From the NCBI RefSeq assembly GCF_013213835.1, contig NZ_JABSSU010000001.1, positions 248,001-312,000 of the forward strand: a stretch of DNA of 64,000 nucleotides, given 5' to 3'. Position 1 is the first letter of the stretch; each line of letters opens with the position of its first letter. The notes below the pieces were generated by a model. It saw only the letters and a list, made by a program, of their open reading frames with translations, did not search any database and had not been told where the DNA came from. Position numbers and translations under genes: made by a program. Positions 54,139 to 60,865 of this stretch are shown here, in pieces. The DNA is from Winogradskyella sp. (GTDB lineage Bacteria; Bacteroidota; Bacteroidia; Flavobacteriales; Flavobacteriaceae).

Positions 54139-54456
54139 ATGAATAATCAAGAATCAAACTTAAGCTATATAAGAGCTAAGAATAAGGTAGAAAAAGAAAA
54201 GAGTTTTTATATACATCTTATCATTTTTATTATTGTAAACGTCGTAATTACAGCATTTAAAGTATGGAGTAGTTTAGATAGTTGGGATAGTTTTACCAAC
54301 GAGTTAATCAGTATTAATGTCTTAGCAACTTGGGTGATATGGGGTATCTTTTTAGTACTTCATTACGTGTCATTTAAATATGGCCAAGGATGGGAAGAAC
54401 GAAAGATAGAACAGTTTATGAACCAAGAATTATCAGACGATTCAAAAAAATATTAA
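54139..54456 (+). CDS. 2TM domain protein
   Basis: Protein of 105 residues that is almost only the 2TM module: YIRAKNKVEKEKSFYIHLII, two membrane helices, GQGWEERKIEQFMNQE. The motifs match the C-terminus of the upstream kinase and the next gene. ATG at 54139 chosen, 11 bp after the kinase stop. It might pair with the kinase module in the membrane (inference). No function is established for the domain. Confidence 0.88.
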   Translation: MNNQESNLSYIRAKNKVEKEKSFYIHLIIFIIVNVVITAFKVWSSLDSWDSFTNELISINVLATWVIWGIFLVLHYVSFKYGQGWEERKIEQFMNQELSDDSKKY

Positions 54457-54457
54457 A

Positions 54458-54802
54458 ATGGAAAAGTTTAGTTTAGAACCTTTAAAGGATAATGATGAAA
54501 TTTCGGATTTCAGAAAAGAAGAAGCTTATTTAAGAGCAAAGAAAAAAGTAGATGCCTTAATGGGATTCTACTGGCATCTCGCCGTATATATTGTAGTTAA
54601 CGGATTTTTAATACTACTAATTGGATTAAACTCTAATGAAGGATTTAGCGGATTTGGACCATATGCAACCGCAGTTTTTTGGGGCATTGGTTTATTCTTT
54701 CACTTTATTGGTGTTTTTGGTCCAGATTTTTTATTCGGAAAAAATTGGGAGAAAAGAAAGATTAAGGAGTTTATGGATAAGGAAGAATCTAATTGGGAAT
54801 GA
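54458..54802 (+). CDS. 2TM domain protein
   Basis: Protein of 114 residues: a short acidic lead, AYLRAKKKVDALMGFYWHLA, two membrane helices and NWEKRKIKEFMDKEE. It is the third copy of the 2TM module in a row, and starts one base after the previous stop. Its TGA overlaps the next ATG (ATGA). Confidence 0.9.
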   Translation: MEKFSLEPLKDNDEISDFRKEEAYLRAKKKVDALMGFYWHLAVYIVVNGFLILLIGLNSNEGFSGFGPYATAVFWGIGLFFHFIGVFGPDFLFGKNWEKRKIKEFMDKEESNWE

Positions 54803-55275
54803 GAACTCTAAATGAAATCATAAATAGCAATATTGGCTGGTTTCACTTTATTACTGCCGTTTTAGCAATGATTACAGGAACCATAGTTTTGTTAAATAAA
54901 AAAGGAACTTTATTTCATAAGCGCGTAGGTTATGTATATGTTGTTAGTATGATTTTATTGAATGTTAGTTCGTTTTTTATTGTGAATTTTGGAGGTTTTA
55001 GCCTGTTTCATTTTTTTGCAATCATTAGTTTAATTGCAATATCGGGCGGAATGATTCCAACAATAAAAAAGAAAAAAAATTGGTTGGCTTATCATTTTTA
55101 TTTCATGAATTGGTCAGTCGTAGGACTCTACTGTGCGTTTTGGGCCGAATTAGGAACACGATTCGTGGGTAATATGCAACAGTTTTGGTGGATGGTTGCC
55201 GCAGCAACAATTATTACTTCGGTTTTAGGAAGTATTGTCATAAATAAAGAAGCAAAAAAATTGAATTTAAGATAG
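54799..55275 (+). CDS. DUF2306-like small membrane protein
   Basis: Protein of 158 residues with about four to five membrane helices: GWFHFITAVLAMITGTIVLL, KGTLFHKRVGYVYVVSMILL, a small HFFAIISLIA segment, NWSVVGLYCAFWAELGTRF. HKRxGYxY and the His/Arg pattern match DUF2306. The start is ATG 54799, overlapping the previous stop; the TTG two codons before is less likely. Membrane role in this locus unknown. Confidence 0.82.
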   Translation: MRTLNEIINSNIGWFHFITAVLAMITGTIVLLNKKGTLFHKRVGYVYVVSMILLNVSSFFIVNFGGFSLFHFFAIISLIAISGGMIPTIKKKKNWLAYHFYFMNWSVVGLYCAFWAELGTRFVGNMQQFWWMVAAATIITSVLGSIVINKEAKKLNLR

Positions 55276-55276
55276 T

Positions 55277-56032
55277 ATGAATATAATTATTATAGAAGAC
55301 GAAAAACCATCAGCAAGACGATTGCAGCGAATGCTTAAATCTCTCGATATTGAAGCAGATACTATGTTACATTCTGTAGAAGAATCTATTGAATGGTTTC
55401 AAAATAATAATCATCCAGATTTAATTTTTTTAGACATACGATTAAGTGATGGACTATCGTTTGAAATCTTTGAAACCATTGAGATTAAATCGGCCGTAAT
55501 TTTTACAACTGCTTATGATGAATATGCATTGCAAGCCTTTAAACTCAATAGCATAGACTATCTTTTAAAACCTATAGACGATGACGATTTAAAATTAGCA
55601 GTAGATAAATTCAAGGAACGCACTCCACAAAAACAAGCAGTCACTTTAGATTTTAATGATATAAAGAAACTATTGGTTAACCCAATAGAACGCGAGTATA
55701 AAAAACGCTTTTCAGTTAAAGTTGGTCAACATTTAAAGTTGATTAATATAGAAGATATTGAATGTATTTATAGCGAAAATAAAGGTACTTATGCGCATAC
55801 AAACGAAGGAAGAAATTATCTTTTAGATATGACTTTAGATCAATTAGAAGATGAACTCGAACCTGATGTGTTTTTTAGGATAAGCCGTAAGTTTTATATA
55901 AATATTAATGCTATTAAGGATATTATTAGTTATACCAATTCTAGACTTCAGATAAAACTAAATCACTATAACGAACAAGACGTTATTGTTGCAAGAGAAC
56001 GTGTAAAAGACTTTAAGAACTGGTTGGAGTAA
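55277..56032 (+). CDS. LytTR-family response regulator
   Basis: Protein of 251 residues. The receiver domain is residues 1-115, with acidic EDE at 7-9, the phosphorylated Asp53 in IFLDIRL, TTAYDEYALQAF and the Lys in YLLKPID. The DNA-binding LytTR domain is ~140-250 (KVGQHLKLINIEDIECIYSE, FFRISRKFYINI, RERVKDFKNWLE). It begins one base after the DUF2306 stop, so kinase, 2TM proteins and regulator form one operon. Targets are unknown; LytTR dimers bind imperfect direct repeats, and I did not find a clear site in the window. Confidence 0.93.
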   Translation: MNIIIIEDEKPSARRLQRMLKSLDIEADTMLHSVEESIEWFQNNNHPDLIFLDIRLSDGLSFEIFETIEIKSAVIFTTAYDEYALQAFKLNSIDYLLKPIDDDDLKLAVDKFKERTPQKQAVTLDFNDIKKLLVNPIEREYKKRFSVKVGQHLKLINIEDIECIYSENKGTYAHTNEGRNYLLDMTLDQLEDELEPDVFFRISRKFYININAIKDIISYTNSRLQIKLNHYNEQDVIVARERVKDFKNWLE

Positions 56033-56112
56033 TTAATAGTTTATGTACTTTTATTTCTTAATGAATCTCATAATAATATAGTTTTATTCACTATCTAAAT
56101 AAGCTTTAATTA

Positions 56113-57267
56113 ATGAAGAAAGTCTTAAAAGGCCTTGTTGTAGTTGTAATTTTGGTCATTGCTGTAGCATATATTACAGACACAACCTATTTATTTAAAG
56201 GTGTAAGAACCGTATATCTAAGAGGAAATAAAGATGTAACAATATATGATTTTAAAGTTCAAGATACAAGGACAATAAAAGCAAGTAATCCGCAATCTTG
56301 GGAATTGCATGACCAATATAATTCAATTGAACTTTCTAAAGCTATTTTAGACCATCATGCCGAAATGCAATCATTAGCTTTTTTAATTGTTAAAGACGGA
56401 AAAATATTGAATGAAAGTTACTTTAATGAAGGTGGCAAAGACCATCTATCTGCATTATGGTCAATCAGCAAGACATATACGTCACTTTTAATTTTGAAGG
56501 CTGTTGAAGATGGACTTATAGAAAGTGTTGATGATCCAGTAAAAAAGTACATTCCCGAATGGAATGTAGAACAAGGCGATACGCTTACTATAAGACATCT
56601 CGCTTCAATGAATACAGGCTTATTTTGGGATGAAGGTTCAAGAAGCCCATTTTCATTAATTGCAAAGCTTAATTTTTATGATGATTTAGAAACTTATACA
56701 TTAAATGAATTGTATGCTATTGGTACACCAGGACAACAACAACATTATAATTCTGGTGGTACACAATTATTAGGTACCATATTACATAGAGTCCTTAAAG
56801 AGAAGACAATTACAAACTATCTCGAAGAGAAGTTTTGGAATCCATTAGGTTATGAATATGATGGGAAGTTTATTCTAGATAGTGAAGAATATGGTAACGA
56901 AAAAACGTATGGTGGTTTGGTAAGTACAGCAAGAGATGTTGCTAGGTTAGGACAACTTATTAATAACAATGGTGTCTGGAATGGTCAACAAATATTAAGT
57001 AATTCTCAGTTAGACCTGATTAAAACTTTGCCTTATAATAATAAAACCTATAATTACGGACTTTGGTCAGATACCTACAAAGGTGAAAGATTTTATTGCC
57101 AAGTAGGTCTTAAAGGACAATTGTGTATATCGTTGCCTAAACACGGATTAGTAATTACAAGATTAGGACATAATACGACCAAAAAGGATGATATGGAAGA
57201 CGTGGCGCCAGATGCTAAACGCTACATTAAAGAAGCTTTAAGAATTTTGGAAGAGTTTGAATTATAA
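56113..57267 (+). CDS. Serine hydrolase, beta-lactamase class C family
   Basis: Protein of 384 residues with one N-terminal membrane anchor (VLKGLVVVVILVIAVAYI). The penicillin-binding fold shows the nucleophile in SISKTYTS (Ser117-x-x-Lys120), YNSG (~215) in place of Tyr-x-Asn, and a C-terminal region with YNYGLWSDT and GLKGQLCISLP. It acts in the periplasm as an esterase, peptidase or amidase. Antibiotic resistance is not implied. It follows the LytTR regulator after 80 bp, which may be only a neighbour. Its end overlaps the convergent J-domain gene by 6 bp. Confidence 0.88.
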   Translation: MKKVLKGLVVVVILVIAVAYITDTTYLFKGVRTVYLRGNKDVTIYDFKVQDTRTIKASNPQSWELHDQYNSIELSKAILDHHAEMQSLAFLIVKDGKILNESYFNEGGKDHLSALWSISKTYTSLLILKAVEDGLIESVDDPVKKYIPEWNVEQGDTLTIRHLASMNTGLFWDEGSRSPFSLIAKLNFYDDLETYTLNELYAIGTPGQQQHYNSGGTQLLGTILHRVLKEKTITNYLEEKFWNPLGYEYDGKFILDSEEYGNEKTYGGLVSTARDVARLGQLINNNGVWNGQQILSNSQLDLIKTLPYNNKTYNYGLWSDTYKGERFYCQVGLKGQLCISLPKHGLVITRLGHNTTKKDDMEDVAPDAKRYIKEALRILEEFEL

Positions 57268-57726
57268 CCCATCAAAAATTCCACCAATAACATCGCCTAA
57301 AGTATCACCAAGACCTTCAAGAAGCGAATCAGAATTATCCAATAAGGCGTCTGCACCAGCAAAAATGCCGTCAATAGGAATACCGATAAAAATGTCTAAT
57401 AATAAAAGTTCGGTAAGTGATGACTCCCTGAATTTGTCAGATTTAGTTTTAGCTTCTTTTTGCCATTCTTGATATTGTTCTTTTTGCTCAATTATAACAG
57501 GTTTGTTGGTAATGTCGTGTTGTAACAAGTTGTTATAGTTTTTGCGTTTTTCTGAATCAGATAAGATTTCAAAAGCCTCAACTAACTTTTCAAAATGTGC
57601 TTTGGCTTCAGATGATTTATTATTATCTGGATGATAAATAGCAATTTCTCTTCTAAATGCTTTTTTAATTGTGTTTAAATCTGAAGCTGGGTCGATTTTT
57701 AATAAGGTGTAGTAGTTTGTAATCAT
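57262..57726 (-). CDS. J-domain protein
   Basis: Protein of 154 residues. Residues 1-70 are a J domain with the required HPD (32-34) in REIAIYHPDNNKSSEAKAHF, so it should stimulate a DnaK ATPase. The rest is a charged helix and a hydrophobic-acidic stretch (LLLDIFIGIPIDGIFAGADA) without zinc fingers or a DnaJ C-terminal domain. Client unknown. Confidence 0.85.
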   Translation of the reverse strand: MITNYYTLLKIDPASDLNTIKKAFRREIAIYHPDNNKSSEAKAHFEKLVEAFEILSDSEKRKNYNNLLQHDITNKPVIIEQKEQYQEWQKEAKTKSDKFRESSLTELLLLDIFIGIPIDGIFAGADALLDNSDSLLEGLGDTLGDVIGGIFDGL

Positions 57727-57767
57727 AATAAAGTGATTATGATTATGAGTAGCAATTCAATATAAAA

Positions 57768-57809
57768 TGTTACAAATCAGTCGTTGTCGATTCTGTTATC
57801 ATCAAAAGC
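57768..57809. repeat. 42-bp direct repeat, copy 1 (fragment of the LETM1-related gene end)
   Basis: 40 of 42 bases match 58380-58421, offset 612 bp. Read on the minus strand this copy still encodes AFDDNRIDND and stop, the true C-terminus of the 390-residue gene. It also supplies the last codons (Ser-Phe) and stop of the small lipoprotein gene in another frame. Confidence 0.9.
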
Positions 57810-58335
57810 TGAATTCGATAACAACAATTCTTTTATGAAAATAATCATTGAAATCTGACTTCGAATTTAAGACTCCTTTTATAAATAAATCAATTGGTAA
57901 CATTCCAGTTGCTTCTCTTTTTTTGTAATATCTAGAGATGAATGCATCAGAATCCTTTATGGAATAAATAGCTTTCATATATTTTCCAGTTAGATTAATC
58001 TCTAAACCATATATTGAATCTCTTTCATAAGTCTCTTTCCATAATCCACTTCTGTGAAATTCAGAATTTGTTTCATTGGATTGAAATTTGAATTTTTCTG
58101 TATTTCCAGATGAAACAGAAATAATATCATTAAGATATTTTTTATACCGATTTTCAATTGTTAAGTTAGGGTAATTTTTTTCAAGGTTTTTTTCAAAATC
58201 TGATACAAGTTTATCAAGAGCAATAGTCTCTCGTTGACCTAGAGTATTTTTAAATTTCAAAATTCTTTCATCAACTTCTTTCTGAGAACAACTGAATGAT
58301 ATAATTAGAATGATTATTAAATAAAATCTACTCAT
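57802..58335 (-). CDS. Small hypothetical lipoprotein
   Basis: Protein of 177 residues, not recognised. The signal MSRFYLIIILIISFSC ends in a lipobox with Cys16. The mature part is Lys/Glu-rich with a FEKNLEKNYPNLTIENRYKK segment and a compact alpha/beta look. The gene lies between two copies of a 42-bp repeat derived from the upstream gene, and its stop codon comes from the repeat, which suggests that it was placed here by insertion or by duplication and loss. Confidence 0.75.
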   Translation of the reverse strand: MSRFYLIIILIISFSCSQKEVDERILKFKNTLGQRETIALDKLVSDFEKNLEKNYPNLTIENRYKKYLNDIISVSSGNTEKFKFQSNETNSEFHRSGLWKETYERDSIYGLEINLTGKYMKAIYSIKDSDAFISRYYKKREATGMLPIDLFIKGVLNSKSDFNDYFHKRIVVIEFSF

Positions 58336-58379
58336 CTTTATTTTGATGTTATTATTGTTAGAGTTTATTCAATTTGAAT

Positions 58380-58421
58380 TGTTACAAATCAGTCGTTATC
58401 AATTCTGTTATCATCAAAAGC
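58380..58421. repeat. 42-bp direct repeat, copy 2 (native end of the LETM1-related gene)
   Basis: Native copy covering the last codons, stop and first bases after the 390-residue gene. With copy 1 it brackets the small lipoprotein gene. Confidence 0.9.
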
Positions 58422-59561
58422 AGATGGCAATAGTTTAGGGATAAACTTTACAAATAAAGGTAGTAAGATCATTCCGCCGGGCAACATAAAAATGGCTAGA
58501 CTTGGTATGGATTTGAAGATATCTAGCAATTGAGACTGAATCTTTTTTTGTTCTTCGTCGGTGAGATTACGTTGTGTGGATTGCGCTAAAAGTTTCATAG
58601 CTTCTTTGCTTTCAGAAAGTTCTTTTATAAGCCTTTTGCTATTTCGTTTAATGAGCTTAGATACAACTTTACTGCTGTTGTCATAAAAGCTTTGGGCTAG
58701 ATTTTTAGAACTTAGAAAGGCAACATCGTCTTTATGATCTGCATAAAACGTGTTGATATCATCTACCGAAACTTTAATGTTGCTTTCTTTTAAATCTAAA
58801 TCTATTCTTAGTTGATTTAAAAATAGGCGTTCAGAATCGTCAATAATTCTATCACTCCAAGATGCCATGCACACCAAATCAATAATATACAGTTTTTCTA
58901 AATCCTCATTTATAAATTGAACAGCACTCTCGTATGTTTGAAGTTCGGAATTTCTATGTCTAATTGAACTTTCAAAAAGCTTAATTAAATTTTGGTCGTA
59001 TTCTGATTTTTCTGTTTTGGCATCTATGGTTGAAAATACAATGGTTTCCAATGCGGATTCTAGATGACTTACATATGATTTTATATGAGTTTTATCCTTA
59101 AGAAACTGTTGATAACCCAATACATCAACAAAAAGCAGTACATTAATTAAAAAATAGTTAAAGCTTTTTGAAATGATGTTATCTTCAACATGAATACGCC
59201 TGTGAATCATCTTTTCTAGTGTACTATCTGATAATTTGTCACCAAATAGTCCTTCAAAAAATGATTGTTTTGTATTGCCAATAGATCTATAATATTCTAT
59301 TAGGCTAGGTGTAAATTCGGCGTCAGTTTGAGATTGTTTATAGAAAAAATAAAAACTAAGTAATAAATTAATTTTACAACGCTCTTCCTCGGTTAAGGTA
59401 AACGGTTTTACGATGTCTAATACCACACTTGTATTAGTTCCGTAAATAAAGCCAGTTTGCTTTAATCTGCGATAAAACTCAGATGTTTCTGTTTCAGAAT
59501 AGGTTTTTTCAGAAACTTCTACTAGTAGTTTTTTAATCCAGCCGCTCGCTGATGGGTTCAT
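58389..59561 (-). CDS. LETM1-related (biofilm-associated-like) protein
   Basis: Protein of 390 residues, mostly helical and with no signal peptide. The C-terminal SIPSLAIFMLPGGMILLPLF then VKFIPKLLPSAF resembles the Letm1 membrane/ribosome-binding segment, a pattern seen in a flavobacterial family annotated as LETM1-related biofilm-associated protein. I assign this from memory of the pattern. The middle (VCMASWSDRIIDDSERLFL) has a TerB-like feel. Its last 11 codons are repeated downstream (57768-57809). Confidence 0.65.
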   Translation of the reverse strand: MNPSASGWIKKLLVEVSEKTYSETETSEFYRRLKQTGFIYGTNTSVVLDIVKPFTLTEEERCKINLLLSFYFFYKQSQTDAEFTPSLIEYYRSIGNTKQSFFEGLFGDKLSDSTLEKMIHRRIHVEDNIISKSFNYFLINVLLFVDVLGYQQFLKDKTHIKSYVSHLESALETIVFSTIDAKTEKSEYDQNLIKLFESSIRHRNSELQTYESAVQFINEDLEKLYIIDLVCMASWSDRIIDDSERLFLNQLRIDLDLKESNIKVSVDDINTFYADHKDDVAFLSSKNLAQSFYDNSSKVVSKLIKRNSKRLIKELSESKEAMKLLAQSTQRNLTDEEQKKIQSQLLDIFKSIPSLAIFMLPGGMILLPLFVKFIPKLLPSAFDDNRIDND

Positions 59562-59703
59562 TCAGTTGGTTATGATTATAAGGTAAAGTTAATTTTTAAT
59601 GCCTAAGAATCAAAATTTATGCAATATTGTTGGTTTATATTATCAATTTCATATTTCTTCAAAATATAAAGTGCTAAAGACTACTAGAAAACATATTCTT
59701 TAA

Positions 59704-59711
59704 TAATTTTG
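59704..59711 (+). promoter_or_regulatory. Bacteroidota -7 box (TAATTTTG) for the DUF481 gene
   Basis: TAATTTTG, 36 nt before the ATG at 59748. The 186-bp gap to the LETM1-related gene shows nothing else clear. Confidence 0.45.
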
Positions 59712-59747
59712 CGCCCGAATAAAAAATCAGCATAATAACGAAGTGTG

Positions 59748-60506
59748 ATGAAGAAGCTATTATTTTATTTTTTATTAGTGCCTGTATTTATGTCAGCGCA
59801 GATTAATGAAAGTGATTCATTAAAGCTGAAAGCTAACTTATCATTAACAGGGTTTTATCAAAGCGGTAATGTTGAAACCTTAATCTTTAGAGCAAATTCT
59901 GAAGTTACCTACAAACCTTGGGAAAAATGGGTGTTTAAAACGAAAAACTCTTATGTTCTTCAAGAATTTGGTAAAACAAAAGCCGATGAAGATATCTTAA
60001 GTCTTAACTTTTTGTACCTCAATCCTGATAGAAAGATTTATCCATTTGTGTTAGGTTTTGTGAGTACTAATTTTAGAAGAGAAATTGACATCCGATCTTT
60101 ATTTGGTGCAGGTTTAACTTTTAAGATTTTTGATGAGAAGAAGAAATGGCTTAAAATGTCGTTGTCTAGTGAATATGAGCAGACAAAATTTGCAAACTCT
60201 ACATTTAATATTTCAGAATATAATAGCAATAATAGAATAAATACTTTAAGAGGAACCATTTGGATCAATGGTCAATATCATTTATTCAAAGATAAAGTGA
60301 TTCTAAAGCATGAAAGTTTCTATCAACCTTCACTTGAGGAATCTAATAACTATAGATGGCAAGCCGATGTCAGTTTAGAATTACCAGTATGGAAGTTTTT
60401 AAACTTTAAAGTGAATTACAGGTATACTTCAGAAAGTATTGTTATAGAAAACCAAAAACAAGACGACCAGTTCTTAACCTTCGGTTTTACTATAAAAAAT
60501 TACTAA
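59748..60506 (+). CDS. DUF481 outer-membrane protein
   Basis: Protein of 252 residues with a signal peptide (MKKLLFYFLLVPVFMSAQ). The mature part is built of alternating strands (LSLTGFYQSGNVETLIFRAN, VFKTKNSYVLQEFG, FLNFKVNYRYTSES) and ends FLTFGFTIKNY, with an aromatic last residue, which fits an outer-membrane beta-barrel. DUF481 proteins are known from many Gram-negatives, function unclear. ATG 59748 is preferred to the GTG one codon earlier. It ends 2 bp before the convergent gene. Confidence 0.88.
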   Translation: MKKLLFYFLLVPVFMSAQINESDSLKLKANLSLTGFYQSGNVETLIFRANSEVTYKPWEKWVFKTKNSYVLQEFGKTKADEDILSLNFLYLNPDRKIYPFVLGFVSTNFRREIDIRSLFGAGLTFKIFDEKKKWLKMSLSSEYEQTKFANSTFNISEYNSNNRINTLRGTIWINGQYHLFKDKVILKHESFYQPSLEESNNYRWQADVSLELPVWKFLNFKVNYRYTSESIVIENQKQDDQFLTFGFTIKNY

Positions 60507-60508
60507 GA

Positions 60509-60865
60509 TTACTTTTTGTTTAAGGTTAAAGCTAGTTGCTTGCCAAATACTGCTGTAATTCCAGCAGCTAATCCTCCTACAAGTCCCGTCACCAAAATGA
60601 GCAAGTAAGGGTTACCACCTAATTCTAGTAATGTAGAAATACGTTTTGCAAGTGTAAAATCATTTGCACTACTTACAATAAAACAATAACTCGCCCAAAA
60701 GAATGTTATCGCCAAAAAAGGTACAAAAAACACCGCAGCTTTTTTAAGTGGAATAAATAAGGATGTAGCTAAAGCGGCAGTCATAATTGACCACCATGGT
60801 AAAACATATGATAAAGCAGAAGCTAAAACAATGGTTGCTATAAAGTTGAATATATTCTTTTTCAT
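60509..60865 (-). CDS. Small integral membrane protein, unknown
   Basis: Protein of 118 residues with four hydrophobic segments (FNFIATIVLASALSYVLPWW, AVFFVPFLAITFFWASYCFI, PYLLILVTGLVGGLAAGITA) and no known motif. Its start overlaps the stop of the penicillin-acylase gene by one base, so they are expressed together. Possibly an accessory protein for that enzyme (inference). Confidence 0.8.
   Translation of the reverse strand: MKKNIFNFIATIVLASALSYVLPWWSIMTAALATSLFIPLKKAAVFFVPFLAITFFWASYCFIVSSANDFTLAKRISTLLELGGNPYLLILVTGLVGGLAAGITAVFGKQLALTLNKK

Noticed and set aside
56113..57267. Beta-lactamase resistance gene
   Set aside because: The SxxK fold is shared by many esterases and peptidases, and the Tyr motif is not that of a class C beta-lactamase.
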